Source: Streptomyces xanthophaeus (lineage in GTDB: Bacteria > Actinomycetota > Actinomycetes > Streptomycetales > Streptomycetaceae). From it: a stretch of 64,000 bases of DNA. The notes under the pieces were generated by a model. It searched no databases. It was not told the origin of the DNA and saw only the letters and a program-made list of their open reading frames with translations. The translations under genes and the position numbers were made by a program. The first letter of the stretch is position 1. Every line of letters starts with the position of its first letter. Shown one piece after another: positions 32,131-42,576 of the stretch. The DNA lies in NCBI RefSeq assembly GCF_030440515.1, contig NZ_CP076543.1, forward strand, positions 6,458,501 through 6,522,500. The letters run 5' to 3'.

Positions 32131-33324
32131 GTGACCGAGCGCGTCGTACTCGCCTACTCGGGCGGCCTGGACACCTCCGTCGCCATCGGCTGGATCGCCG
32201 AGGAGACGGGCGCCGAGGTCATCGCCGTTGCCGTGGACGTCGGCCAGGGCGGCGAGGACCTGGACGTCATCCGCAAGCGCGCGCTCGACTGCGGTGCGGT
32301 CGAGGCCGAGGTCGCCGACGCGTCCGACGAGTTCGCCAATGAGTACTGCCTCCCGGCGATCAAGGCGAACGCCCTCTACATGGACCGGTACCCGCTGGTC
32401 TCGGCGCTCTCCCGGCCGGCCATCGTCAAGCACCTGGTCGCCGCCGCCAAGAAGCACGGCGCCACGACCGTCGCCCACGGCTGCACCGGCAAGGGCAACG
32501 ACCAGGTCCGCTTCGAGGCGGGCATCGTCGCCCTCGCCCCGGACCTCAAGTGCATCGCCCCGGTCCGTGACTACGCGATGACCCGGGACAAGGCGATCGC
32601 CTTCTGCGAGGAGAAGCAGCTCCCGATCGCGACCACCAAGAAGTCCCCGTACTCCATCGACCAGAACGTCTTCGGACGCGCCGTCGAGACGGGCTTCCTG
32701 GAGGACATCTGGAACGCCCCGATCGAGGACATCTACGAGTACACCTCGAACCCGGCCCTGCCGCGCGAGGCCGACGAGGTCGTCATCTCCTTCAAGGAGG
32801 GCGTCCCGGTCGCCATCGACGGCAAGCCCGTCACCGTGCTGCAGGCCATCCAGCAGCTCAACGACCGCGCCGGAGCCCAGGGCATCGGCCGGATCGACAT
32901 CGTCGAGGACCGCCTCGTGGGCATCAAGTCCCGTGAGGTGTACGAGGCCCCGGGTGCGATCGCACTGATCACGGCCCACCAGGAGCTGGAGAACGTCACC
33001 GTCGAGCGCGAGCTGGCCCGCTACAAGCGGCAGGTCGAGCAGCGCTGGGGCGAGATGGTCTACGACGGCCTGTGGTTCTCCCCGCTCAAGCGGGCCCTGG
33101 ACGGCTTCATCAACGAGGCCAACCAGCACGTCACCGGTGACATCCGGATGACCCTGCACGGCGGCCGCGCCGTCGTCACCGGCCGGAAGTCGGACGAGTC
33201 GCTGTACGACTTCAACCTCGCGACCTACGACTCGGGCGACACCTTCGACCAGTCCAAGGCCCAGGGCTTCATCGAGATCTTCGGTCTCTCCTCGAAGATC
33301 GCGGCCCGCCGCGACCTCGCCTGA
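32131..33324 (+). CDS. argG: Argininosuccinate synthase
   Basis: 397 residues. It joins citrulline and aspartate with [17 protein letters not shown] is the PP-loop, and [14 protein letters not shown] is the second family signature. GTG 32131 follows AAGGAG at 6 bases; an in-frame ATG at 32110 would add seven residues and disrupt the ribosome site. Together with argH, 127 bases downstream, it completes arginine synthesis. Confidence 0.97.
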   Translation: MTERVVLAYSGGLDTSVAIGWIAEETGAEVIAVAVDVGQGGEDLDVIRKRALDCGAVEAEVADASDEFANEYCLPAIKANALYMDRYPLVSALSRPAIVKHLVAAAKKHGATTVAHGCTGKGNDQVRFEAGIVALAPDLKCIAPVRDYAMTRDKAIAFCEEKQLPIATTKKSPYSIDQNVFGRAVETGFLEDIWNAPIEDIYEYTSNPALPREADEVVISFKEGVPVAIDGKPVTVLQAIQQLNDRAGAQGIGRIDIVEDRLVGIKSREVYEAPGAIALITAHQELENVTVERELARYKRQVEQRWGEMVYDGLWFSPLKRALDGFINEANQHVTGDIRMTLHGGRAVVTGRKSDESLYDFNLATYDSGDTFDQSKAQGFIEIFGLSSKIAARRDLA

Positions 33325-33439
33325 CCGACCAGCAGTTCGGACCGCCTCCCGGTTACCTCCGCGGCGGGGAGGCGGTTGCACATCCGGAGCCCTACGGGCC
33401 CTCGGAGCCTTACCAGCAGTCAAAGCCATGCAGTCTTGA

Positions 33440-34879
<1,440 letters not shown>

Positions 34880-34895
34880 TCCCGGGCGTGGCCGG

Positions 34896-34928
34896 GGGCG
34901 GGGGAGCGGATGGGCTCCCCCGCCCTTT
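34896..34928. terminator. Bidirectional terminator after argH
   Basis: 12-base arms (34896-34907 and 34914-34925) followed by ttt on the + strand; it serves argH and the convergent secreted-protein gene. Confidence 0.85.
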
Positions 34929-34933
34929 CGGCG

Positions 34934-35359
34934 TTACAGGCAGATGACGCCGATCGAGAACGGCCGGTCGCTGTCGACGGCGGCGTTGCCGCCGGAGGAC
35001 GGGGTCGCGGTGCGGACGAAGAGGGTGTTCGCGTTCACCTGACCGACGAGGATGGACGAGCTGCCCGGCCCGGGGTCGGCGCCGCCGTTGGTGTTGATGG
35101 TGCCCAGGAGGGCGCACCCGTTGAGGTTCGACGTCGTGGTGATGTTGTAGCGGCCGTTGCCGAAGTGGTTGACGGTCCCGGTGATGCCCTGCGCGCCCAG
35201 GAACTGTCCGTTCGCGGAGATCTTCGCCCAGGCCGTGGTGATCGCCGCGGCCTGTCGGGCCTCCCTCGGCTCGGCCGACGCCGAGGACACGGCGACGACG
35301 CCGCCGACCGTCAGTGCCAGGGCGGCGGCCCCGATGACCAGCTTGCGTGATGCGTTCAT
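34934..35359 (-). CDS. Small secreted protein of unknown function
   Basis: 141 residues: a signal peptide (RKLVIGAAALALTVGGVVA) ending near SSASA, then a mature part rich in beta-prone Gly/Asn/Thr with NGCALLGTINTNGG and ending in VICL. Two Cys could form one disulfide. No family is recognised. It could be a surface or secreted binding protein. It ends next to the argH terminator. Confidence 0.75.
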   Translation of the reverse strand: MNASRKLVIGAAALALTVGGVVAVSSASAEPREARQAAAITTAWAKISANGQFLGAQGITGTVNHFGNGRYNITTTSNLNGCALLGTINTNGGADPGPGSSSILVGQVNANTLFVRTATPSSGGNAAVDSDRPFSIGVICL

Positions 35360-35550
35360 GGTTCTCTCCCTGCCGAAGACGGAATCTGTGCAGGTGAACC
35401 CGCCCCGGGTAAGGGCTCACTGGAGAGCAGACTTCCGGCTCAGGGGCCGGCGGGGGAAGGATCCGGGGGCGCAGTCACTCCAAATGATCACAGTCCGCAT
35501 CGGTCCTGTGAACACGGGTAGTGATGGTCGAATCACCAAGCGTGGTCACA

Positions 35551-36063
35551 TCATGACGCGGCCCATGCGGCCAGGGCGTCGAAGTCCGCACGGACCAGTC
35601 CGATCCGCTCGTCGATGCGCATCAGCAGGGCCTGTGCCGGGTGGCGCTGGTCGACGTACTCGCGGTCCATCGCCGTGATGTCGTCGTCGATCCAGGCGAA
35701 GGGCCGCCCGCCCGCGTATTCGAGGATGTACTGGGTCTTCCAGAACGTGCCGCGCGGCGCCCGGCCGTGCATCACCGGCCAGTCGACGAAGGGGAGTCTG
35801 GGCAGTCCCAGATGCGGGCCTATCCAGTCGTTCGCCTCGTCCTTCCATGTGGTGGCCCAGACCAGTTCGTAGGCGCCCGCGAGGGCGAGCAGCTCCGCCC
35901 CGTGGGCGTGATTGAGCCACACCCGCAGCGGCTTCGCCCGCTCGGCCTCCGTCCATCCGGTCGGGCGCATCCGGTGGGTGCTGTAGCCCTCCGGGCGGCG
36001 CTGTGCCTTGGCCGCGTAGGGGTTCAGGGGCCCGTCGACGTCGATCAGCAGCAGTGGCTTCAT
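35551..36063 (-). CDS. HAD-like phosphatase-type protein
   Basis: 170 residues. LLLIDVDGPLNP carries the DxD motif I, WATTWKDEAN gives the Thr of motif II, and FAWIDDDITAMD supplies the acidic pair of motif IV. The insert LNHAHGAELLALAG is typical of a small actinobacterial HAD group. Substrate unknown. It is divergent from the TetR gene; the operator region lies between. Confidence 0.8.
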   Translation of the reverse strand: MKPLLLIDVDGPLNPYAAKAQRRPEGYSTHRMRPTGWTEAERAKPLRVWLNHAHGAELLALAGAYELVWATTWKDEANDWIGPHLGLPRLPFVDWPVMHGRAPRGTFWKTQYILEYAGGRPFAWIDDDITAMDREYVDQRHPAQALLMRIDERIGLVRADFDALAAWAAS

Positions 36064-36112
36064 TTCGGCAGGATTCCGTTCCGGCTACCGCTCGGCAGCT
36101 CATTTTTCGACA

Positions 36113-36146
36113 GAATGAGACACTGACGTCTCATTCGGGGTATGCT
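36113..36146. promoter_or_regulatory. TetR operator and leaderless promoter
   Basis: gaatgagac (36113-36121) and gtctcattc (36128-36136) form a perfect 24-base palindrome with 6-base spacer. TATGCT (36141-36146) follows 4 bases later and lies 6 bases before the ATG. Repressor bound here would block both directions. Confidence 0.8.
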
Positions 36147-36152
36147 TGTCTC

Positions 36153-36704
36153 ATGGCCATGGATCGTGACCAGGTGCTCCGCGCTGCGGCCGCCCTGCTT
36201 TCCCGCAAGTCGACCGCCACGATGGACGAGGTCGCCCGCGCCGCCGGCATCGGGCGCGCGACCCTCCACCGGCACTTCGCCGGACGCGACGCCCTCGTAC
36301 GGGCCCTCGAAGATCTCGGCATCCGGGAGTTCGAGGTGGCGTTCGACAACGCCCGCCTCGACGAGGGCACCGCGGTGGAGGCGATCAGGCGCCTCGTCAC
36401 CGAGGCCGAGCCCAACGCCCAGCTGCTGGCCTTCCTCGTCACCGAGAACCAGCTGTTCGAGGGCGACGAGGTCAACGCGGGATGGGCCCGGCTCGACGCC
36501 CGCGTCAGCGCGCTCTTCCGGCGCGGCCAGGAAGAGGGCGACATCCGGATCGACCTGAGCCCCGCATGGCTCACCGAGGCGCTCTACGCCCTCGTCGGCG
36601 CCTGCGCCTGGGCCGTGATGGACGGCCGGGTCGCCGCCAAGGACTTCCAGTACATGATCATCGAGCTGTTGCTCGGTGGCGCCAGACGGAGTGTGGAGAA
36701 ATGA
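36153..36704 (+). CDS. TetR-family transcriptional repressor
   Basis: 183 residues. Helix-turn-helix in TMDEVARAAGIGRATLHRHF; the C-terminal ligand-binding half ends in an amphipathic helix. It overlaps the MFS gene by 4 bases (ATGA), so it should control itself and the exporter. Its palindromic operator overlaps the promoter; release would be triggered by an unknown drug-like ligand. Confidence 0.92.
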   Translation: MAMDRDQVLRAAAALLSRKSTATMDEVARAAGIGRATLHRHFAGRDALVRALEDLGIREFEVAFDNARLDEGTAVEAIRRLVTEAEPNAQLLAFLVTENQLFEGDEVNAGWARLDARVSALFRRGQEEGDIRIDLSPAWLTEALYALVGACAWAVMDGRVAAKDFQYMIIELLLGGARRSVEK

Positions 36705-38245
36705 GCAGCATCCAGCAGCTGACCAGCCCGACCGGGACGGAGACCAGGAGCCGCGGCCGCTGGCTCGCCCTGGGCGTGCTGGTGCTCGCCGTGCTGCTGG
36801 TCGCCGTCGACGCGACCGTACTCGGCCTCGCCACGCCCGCACTTTCCGAAGACCTCAAGCCGTCCGGCACCCAGCTGCTGTGGATCGGCGACATCTACTC
36901 CTTCGTCATCGCCGGACTCCTGGTCTCCATGGGCAGCCTCGGTGACCGCATCGGCCGCAAGAAGCTGCTGCTCACCGGCGCCGCCGCCTTCGGTGCCGTG
37001 TCCGTGCTCAACGCCTACGCGACCAGCCCCGAGATGATGATCGTCGCCCGGGCCCTGCTGGGCGTGGCCGGTGCGACCCTGATGCCGTCCACCCTCGCGC
37101 TGATCCGCAACATCTTCCACGACCCCAAGGAGCGCAGCCTCGCGATCGGCATCTGGGGCGCCACCGCCTCGGCCGGCGCGGCCGTCGGCCCGGTCGTCGG
37201 CGGAGCCCTGCTCCAGCACTTCTGGTGGGGCTCGGTCTTCCTGATCAACCTCCCCGTGATGATCGCCCTGGTCGTCGTCGGAATCAAGCTGCTTCCCGAA
37301 TCCAAGAACCCGGTCGCCGGCCCCTGGGACCTCGTCAGCGTCGGTCTCTCCCTCGTCGGCGTGATCAGCGTGGTCTACGCCGTCAAGGAAGTCGCCACCC
37401 ACGGTGTGACCTGGGAGGTCGCGGCCACCGCGGCACTCGGCGCGGGCGCCCTGTACGCCTTCGTACGCCGCCAGTTCGTCCTGCCGTCCCCGCTGCTCGA
37501 CATGCGGCTCTTCAAGCACCGCGGCTTCTCCGGCGCGGTCCTCGCCGACCTGCTCACCGTCTTCGGCCTCTCCGGACTGGTCTTCTTCCTCTCCCAGTTC
37601 CTGCAGCTCGTCCAGGGCCGCGACCCGCTGGAGGCCGGCCTCGCCGAACTGCCCGCCGCCATCGGCGCGGTGGTCACCGGCCTGATCGCGGGCCGGTACG
37701 CCCGCCGGTACTCGGTACGGACCATCGTGGCCGGCGGCCTCGGCGCCATCGGCCTGGCCCTCGCCGTGCTCACCCTGATCCACAAGGAGAGCGGCTACCC
37801 GCTGCTCGGCGCGGCCCTGCTCGTCGTCGGCCTCGGTGCCGGCTTCTCCTTCACCGTCACCGCCGACGTGATCCTCTCCAGCGTGCCCAAGGAGCAGGCC
37901 GGCTCGGCCTCCGCCGTCTCCGAGACGGCGTACGAACTCGGCGCCGCCCTCGGCATCGCCCTGCTCGGCTCCATCGTCACCGGCGTCTACCAGAGCTTCA
38001 CCGCCCCGGCCTCGGTCGCGGGCCCGGTCGCCGACGCCGCGCACGAATCCCTCGGCGGGGCCGTCGAGGCCGCCAAGACGCTCGACCCGCACACCGCCCA
38101 GGTCATGGTGGGCGCCGCCCAGGACGCCTTCGTGGACGGTCTGCGGCTCGCCTCCGGCGTCGGTGCGGCCGTGCTGCTGGCCACCGCCGTGGCCGCCTGG
38201 TTCCTGTTGAGGGGCCAGCGGCTCCAGGAGGGCGTCGAGCACTGA
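36701..38245 (+). CDS. MFS drug exporter, DHA2 (14-TM) family
   Basis: 514 residues with about 14 hydrophobic segments; motif A-like GSLGDRIGRKKLLL is between the second and third helices, and motif C-like WGATASAGAAVGPVVGG in the fifth. These proton antiporters export dyes, antibiotics or other toxic compounds. It is encoded directly after and overlapping the TetR gene. Confidence 0.92.
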   Translation: MSSIQQLTSPTGTETRSRGRWLALGVLVLAVLLVAVDATVLGLATPALSEDLKPSGTQLLWIGDIYSFVIAGLLVSMGSLGDRIGRKKLLLTGAAAFGAVSVLNAYATSPEMMIVARALLGVAGATLMPSTLALIRNIFHDPKERSLAIGIWGATASAGAAVGPVVGGALLQHFWWGSVFLINLPVMIALVVVGIKLLPESKNPVAGPWDLVSVGLSLVGVISVVYAVKEVATHGVTWEVAATAALGAGALYAFVRRQFVLPSPLLDMRLFKHRGFSGAVLADLLTVFGLSGLVFFLSQFLQLVQGRDPLEAGLAELPAAIGAVVTGLIAGRYARRYSVRTIVAGGLGAIGLALAVLTLIHKESGYPLLGAALLVVGLGAGFSFTVTADVILSSVPKEQAGSASAVSETAYELGAALGIALLGSIVTGVYQSFTAPASVAGPVADAAHESLGGAVEAAKTLDPHTAQVMVGAAQDAFVDGLRLASGVGAAVLLATAVAAWFLLRGQRLQEGVEH

Positions 38246-38266
38246 CGTTCCGGCGCTTCCGGGCAA

Positions 38267-38320
38267 GGGATGGTGTTCCGGCCGGAGTTGACAGTTCGTA
38301 GAACTGCGGGACACCATCCC
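38267..38320. promoter_or_regulatory. Nested inverted repeats before the beta-helix protein
   Basis: gggatggtgt (38267-38276) pairs with acaccatccc (38311-38320); inside it cagttc gta gaactg (38292-38306) is a second palindrome. TTGACA (38288-38293) is a perfect -35 hexamer, but no good -10 is seen at 17 bases. It may be a terminator of the MFS gene, an operator, or both. Confidence 0.6.
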
Positions 38321-38324
38321 CGCG

Positions 38325-39800
38325 ATGGAGATCAACGATCTGACCCCGGCGGAACGCCGCGTCTGGGAAGCCTTCCCGCGCGGCGACGGGGTCGACTTCC
38401 GCGCCGCCCCCGAGGACAGCTCCGCCGACGGAGCCGACTGGGGCCCCGACCGCACCCTGCGAGCCGAAGTGCTGCGGGCCATCCTGCTGGGCGCCTGCCC
38501 CGCCGTGCAGGGCCGGGTCCCCGGCCTCAAGATCAAGGGCGCGAAGATCGTGGGCGAGCTCGACATGCGCTACGCCGTCATCGACCACCCCATCCGGCTG
38601 CGCGACTGCTGGTTCGAGCGCAAGCCCCTGATGTACGGGGCCCAGCTGCGCGCCCTGGTCCTCGGCTACTCCACGCTGCCCGGCCTGACCGCTTCCACGC
38701 TGCGCGTCGACGTGGTCCTGCGCCTGTCCCACTGCCGGATCTCCGGCCCCGTGCGGCTGCAGGGCTCCAAGATCTCCGGGGGCCTCTTCCTCCAGGGGGC
38801 CGTGATCGGCCCCACCGCCGGCGAGGAGGCGGACGAGCCCCCGCTCCAGCTCAACCACGTCGAGGTCGACACCGACATCATCGCGAACGACCTGACCGTG
38901 CACGGCCAGCTCCGCCTCAACGGGGCCACCGTCGGCGGCCAGATCCAGCTCGACCGCGCCCGGCTGCTCGCCCCCGGCGGGATCGCCCTGCACGCCGAGA
39001 ACCTGACCGTCGGCACCGACCTGCGCGCGCACCGGATGCAGGCCCGCGGCATGGTCAACCTCACCGGCTCCCGGATACCCGGCCAGGCCAACCTCACCCG
39101 CGCCGACCTCGCCAACCCGGACGGGACCGCCCTGCGCGCCTCCAGCTGCGCCATAGGCGAGCTGTGGCTGCGCCGCTGCGAAACGGTCCGGGGCGACGTG
39201 AACCTGCGCCGGTCCACCGTCGACCTGCTCCACATCGACCCGCAGGCCTGGCCCGAGCGGATCGCCATCGACGGCCTCACCTACCGCACCCTCGCCCCGC
39301 ACCTCCCAGCCGAGCAGCGGCTGCCCGCCCTGGAGCGGGAGGAGTCCGGCTACCTCACGTACGCCTACGAACAGCTCGCGGCGGCCTACCGTACGGCGGG
39401 CGACGAGGCGGCCGCCCGGACCGTCCAGCTCGCGAAGCTGCGCAGGCACCGCCACACCCTGCCCCGGGCCGCCCGGGCATGGGGGCTGCTCCAGGACGTC
39501 ACCGTCGGCTACGGCTTCCGGCCGCTGCGTGCGGCGGGCTGGCTGGTGGCCCTGCTGATGACCGGGTCGATCGCGTACGGGATCGACCCGCCGCGCGCCC
39601 TGAAGGCGGGGGAGGCGCCGGACTTCAACGCGGTCTTCTACACGATCGACCTGATGGTGCCGATCGTCAGTTTCGGCCAGGAGGCGGCCTTCGCGCCGGG
39701 CGGCTGGCACCAGTGGCTGTCGTACCTGCTGATCGTGACCGGCTGGATCCTCGCCACCACCACGGCGGCGGGCGTCAGCCGGTCACTCCAGCGTCAGTGA
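38325..39800 (+). CDS. Membrane protein with right-handed beta-helix-like repeats
   Basis: 491 residues, commonly annotated as a membrane-associated oxidoreductase, for which I see no redox motif. Residues about 60-300 consist of repeating units such as LRLNGATVGGQIQLDRARLL and VNLTGSRIPGQANLTRADL, with a hydrophobic residue in every fifth position and short charged turns, as in pentapeptide or bactofilin-like beta-helices. A linker leads to two C-terminal membrane helices (AGWLVALLMTGSIAYGI; WLSYLLIVTGWILATTTAAG). Role unknown; a scaffold at the membrane is one possibility. Confidence 0.75.
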   Translation: MEINDLTPAERRVWEAFPRGDGVDFRAAPEDSSADGADWGPDRTLRAEVLRAILLGACPAVQGRVPGLKIKGAKIVGELDMRYAVIDHPIRLRDCWFERKPLMYGAQLRALVLGYSTLPGLTASTLRVDVVLRLSHCRISGPVRLQGSKISGGLFLQGAVIGPTAGEEADEPPLQLNHVEVDTDIIANDLTVHGQLRLNGATVGGQIQLDRARLLAPGGIALHAENLTVGTDLRAHRMQARGMVNLTGSRIPGQANLTRADLANPDGTALRASSCAIGELWLRRCETVRGDVNLRRSTVDLLHIDPQAWPERIAIDGLTYRTLAPHLPAEQRLPALEREESGYLTYAYEQLAAAYRTAGDEAAARTVQLAKLRRHRHTLPRAARAWGLLQDVTVGYGFRPLRAAGWLVALLMTGSIAYGIDPPRALKAGEAPDFNAVFYTIDLMVPIVSFGQEAAFAPGGWHQWLSYLLIVTGWILATTTAAGVSRSLQRQ

Positions 39801-39809
39801 GGAGAGGGC

Positions 39810-40481
39810 CTACGCGGCCTTCGCCTTGGTGGCGTACATGTCGACGTACTCCTGGCCCGAGAGGCGCATGACCTCGGCCATCACCGAGTCGGTGACGGCG
39901 CGCAGCACGTAGCGGTCGCGGTCCATGCCCTCGTAGCGGGAGAACTCCATCGGCTCGCCGAAGCGGATGGTGACCCGGCCCGGGCGCGGCATGCCGGCGC
40001 CGCCCGGCTGGAGCTTGTCGGTGCCGATCACCGCGAACGGCACCACGGGGGCGCCGGTCATCAGGGTCAGGCGGGCGATGCCGGTGCGGCCACGGTAGAG
40101 GCGGCCGTCGGGGGAGCGGGTGCCCTCGGGGTAGATGCCGAAGATCTTGCCCTCTTCGAGGATCCGGCGGCCGGTCATTAGGGCCGCGACGCCGCCGTTG
40201 GCGCCGTCACGGTCGACGGGGATCATGCCGGAACCGGTGAAGAACCAGGCCATGGCGCGGCCCTTGATCCCCTTGCCGGTCACGTACTCGTCCTTGCCGA
40301 TGAAGTGGACCGTACGGTCGCACACCAGCGGCAGGATCATGGAGTCGATGAAGGTCAGGTGGTTGCCCGCCAGAATCACCGGCCCGGAGCCGGGGATGTT
40401 CTCGATGCCCTCCACACGGGTGCGGAACATCATGCGCATGACCGGACCGACAGTGGCTTTGATGAGCTTCGTACGGAACAA
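39810..40481 (-). CDS. 1-acylglycerol-3-phosphate acyltransferase (PlsC-like)
   Basis: 223 residues. NHLTFIDS is the NHx4D catalytic motif and GIYPEGTRSPDGRL the EGTR phosphate-binding motif; LAGNHLTFID follows an N-terminal anchor region. It transfers an acyl chain to lysophosphatidate, at the membrane. The start is TTG 40481, with GGAGGG 6 bases upstream; frames extending further upstream are less typical. It is divergent from the phosphodiesterase gene, so membrane phospholipid synthesis and turnover genes are side by side. Confidence 0.85.
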   Translation of the reverse strand: MFRTKLIKATVGPVMRMMFRTRVEGIENIPGSGPVILAGNHLTFIDSMILPLVCDRTVHFIGKDEYVTGKGIKGRAMAWFFTGSGMIPVDRDGANGGVAALMTGRRILEEGKIFGIYPEGTRSPDGRLYRGRTGIARLTLMTGAPVVPFAVIGTDKLQPGGAGMPRPGRVTIRFGEPMEFSRYEGMDRDRYVLRAVTDSVMAEVMRLSGQEYVDMYATKAKAA

Positions 40482-40580
40482 CGTGGGCCCTCCGGCATCG
40501 AAAAGCGGTTCGCGCACCCACCACACGGCGGTAGCGCAGGTGAGGACGATACTCGCGGGTCGGCTTCCCGCGCACATCGG

Positions 40581-40613
40581 GTTCACGTGTCGGATACGCA
40601 GTGTTGACGCATG
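40581..40613 (+). promoter_or_regulatory. Candidate PHO box before the phosphodiesterase gene
   Basis: GTTCACGTGTC (40581-40591) and GTTGACGCATG (40603-40613) are 22 bases apart, i.e. two turns of the 11-base direct-repeat unit bound by PhoP in Streptomyces, with a degenerate unit between. TACCAT (40674-40679) may be the -10. From literature memory, glpQ1 is a PhoP target. Confidence 0.5.
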
Positions 40614-40732
40614 TTTGCGCCAAGTTCCCCGGATGTGCCGTCGCCGCACCCTCCTCGGCCACTCCCCTTTGCCTACCATCGGCACGCCGATCGCGGGGCG
40701 CGACACGGCGTTCACGACGAGGAGTGGCACTC

Positions 40733-41905
40733 ATGACACAGGGTGGGGCAGCGCGGCGCACGGTCCTGGGGGCGGCCGTCCTGGCGGCGGGGACCGGGAT
40801 CACCGGACTCACGGCGGGTTCCGCCGCCGCGGACGACGGGTACGGAGACGGCCGCGGCGACGGAGGCTTCCGGGACCTCCCCCACCCCACGGTCATCGGC
40901 CATCGCGGAGCCAGCGGCTACCGCCCGGAGCACACGATCGGCTCCTACCAGCTCGCCCTGGACCTGGGCGCCGACGTGGTCGAGCAGGACCTGGTCCCCA
41001 CCCGGGACGGCCATCTGGTGTGCCGCCACGAGAACGAGATCGGCGGGACCACCGATGTCGCCGACCACTCCGAATTCGCCTCCCGGCGCACCACCAAGTC
41101 CGTCGACGGGGTCGCGGTCACCGGCTGGTTCACCGAGGACTTCACCCTGGCCGAGCTGAGGACCCTGCGCGCGAAGGAACGTATCCCCGCCGTCCGCCAG
41201 CGCAACACGCTCTACGACGGCCAGTGGGCCGTACCCACCTTCGAAGAGGTGCTCCGCTGGGCCGACCGCGAGGGCAAGCGGCGCGGCAGGCGGGTGTGGC
41301 TGCACGTCGAGACCAAGCACCCCACCTACTTCCGGGGCCTGGGCCTCGGCCTGGAGGAGCCCCTCGCCAAGCTCCTGCGCCGCTACGGGCGCGACGGGCG
41401 GGGCGCCGCCGTCTTCCTCCAGTCCTTCGAGCCCTCCAGCATCCAGCGGCTCTCCCGGCTGGTCTCCGCGCCCCGCGTGGTCCTGCTCTCCGCGGCAGGC
41501 ACCCGCCCGTGGGACTTCGAGGTGGCCAAGGACCCGCGCACGGTCGCGGACCTGGTCAAGCCCGAGGGGCTGAAGTGGATCGCCGGCTTCGCCCAGGGCA
41601 TCGGCCCGACCATGGACCTGATCCTCCCGCGCGACGCGGCCGGCAAGCTCGGCGCCCCGACCACCCTGGTGAAGGACGCCCACGCCCGCGGGCTGCTGCT
41701 GCACCCCTACACGGCACGCAACGAGAACAGCTTCCTGCCCGCCGAGTACCGCAAGGGGACCGACCCCACCGCGTACGGGGACGCCCTCGGCGCCTTCCGC
41801 ACCTACTTCGAACAGGGCATCGACGGGATCTTCACCGACAACCCGGACACCGGGCTGCTCGCGGCGGAGGCCTTCCGCCCGGGCCGACGCCCCGTCAACC
41901 GCTGA
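40733..41905 (+). CDS. glpQ: Secreted glycerophosphodiester phosphodiesterase
   Basis: 390 residues. A twin-arginine signal (GGAARRTVLGAAVLAAGTG, ending in AAADD) indicates export. The TIM-barrel has GHRGASGYRPEHT with the catalytic His, DLGADVVEQDLVPTRDG for metal ligands, and FLQSFEPSS. It releases glycerol-3-phosphate and an alcohol from glycerophosphodiesters, a phosphate source. Start ATG 40733 follows GAGGAG. Probably induced by phosphate starvation. Confidence 0.94.
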   Translation: MTQGGAARRTVLGAAVLAAGTGITGLTAGSAAADDGYGDGRGDGGFRDLPHPTVIGHRGASGYRPEHTIGSYQLALDLGADVVEQDLVPTRDGHLVCRHENEIGGTTDVADHSEFASRRTTKSVDGVAVTGWFTEDFTLAELRTLRAKERIPAVRQRNTLYDGQWAVPTFEEVLRWADREGKRRGRRVWLHVETKHPTYFRGLGLGLEEPLAKLLRRYGRDGRGAAVFLQSFEPSSIQRLSRLVSAPRVVLLSAAGTRPWDFEVAKDPRTVADLVKPEGLKWIAGFAQGIGPTMDLILPRDAAGKLGAPTTLVKDAHARGLLLHPYTARNENSFLPAEYRKGTDPTAYGDALGAFRTYFEQGIDGIFTDNPDTGLLAAEAFRPGRRPVNR

Positions 41906-41919
41906 GCGCCGCTTCCCGT

Positions 41920-41968
41920 ACGAGTGGGCCGGGCCCGGCGGGGAAACCGTCCGGCCCGGCCCGCTCGT
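41920..41968 (+). terminator. Intrinsic terminator after glpQ
   Basis: Long GC stem (41920-41935 with 41953-41968) with one G-T wobble, in the 73 bases between stop and next start. Confidence 0.75.
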
Positions 41969-41978
41969 CCCGCCCGGC

Positions 41979-42539
41979 ATGGACCTGCTGAAGGCTGATT
42001 ACCTCGACAAGCTGGGCCCGCTGCTCTCCGCCGAGGCGGCCGCCGAGGCCCCGGGCACCGGAGTGGACGCGGCCGACCTGGAACAAGCCGTCTGGGTCAG
42101 GCTGCTGGAGAGCGGCCGCCACGCCCCCGATCCGGCCCAACCCGCGGAGCCCGCGCGGTGGCTGCGCCGGGCGGTCCGGGCGGAGGCCCGCCTCGCCCGG
42201 CGCCGGGCCCGCCGGGAGATCCCGTACGGCCACCGCCAGCACTCGGTGGACGGGAGCGCACCGGCCGGCGCGGCCGCCGCGGCGGAGCCGGAAGACGCCC
42301 TCCTGCACGGCGAGGAGAACCGCGCACTCCGATCGGCGGTCGCCCGGTTGCCCGGACGCTGTCCCGAGCTGATGAAGGCACTTCTTTCGCCCAGAGACCT
42401 CACTTACCGTGAAATCGCAGGAGAGTTGGGTATCTCACAAGGAAGTTTGGGGCCCGTGCGTTCCCGTTGCCTGGGATGTCTGCGCAGAATGCTGGCTGCA
42501 GAGGTTGCGGCTCCTGGCCTGCGGGGAAAGGAGCGGTAG
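41979..42539 (+). CDS. Sigma-70-like protein
   Basis: 186 residues. The C-terminal LTYREIAGELGISQGSLGPVRSR is a sigma region 4 HTH, and the N-terminal part (DLEQAVWVRLLESG, RWLRRAVRAEARLARRR) corresponds to region 2. It lacks an obvious -10-recognition signature, so it may be a small ECF-like factor or a relative. No anti-sigma gene is adjacent. From memory, a similar gene lies in the same place in S. coelicolor. Confidence 0.8.
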   Translation: MDLLKADYLDKLGPLLSAEAAAEAPGTGVDAADLEQAVWVRLLESGRHAPDPAQPAEPARWLRRAVRAEARLARRRARREIPYGHRQHSVDGSAPAGAAAAAEPEDALLHGEENRALRSAVARLPGRCPELMKALLSPRDLTYREIAGELGISQGSLGPVRSRCLGCLRRMLAAEVAAPGLRGKER

Positions 42540-42576
42540 ACCAACGGGCTACCAGGTGAGCTGGAGGCATGCGCAC

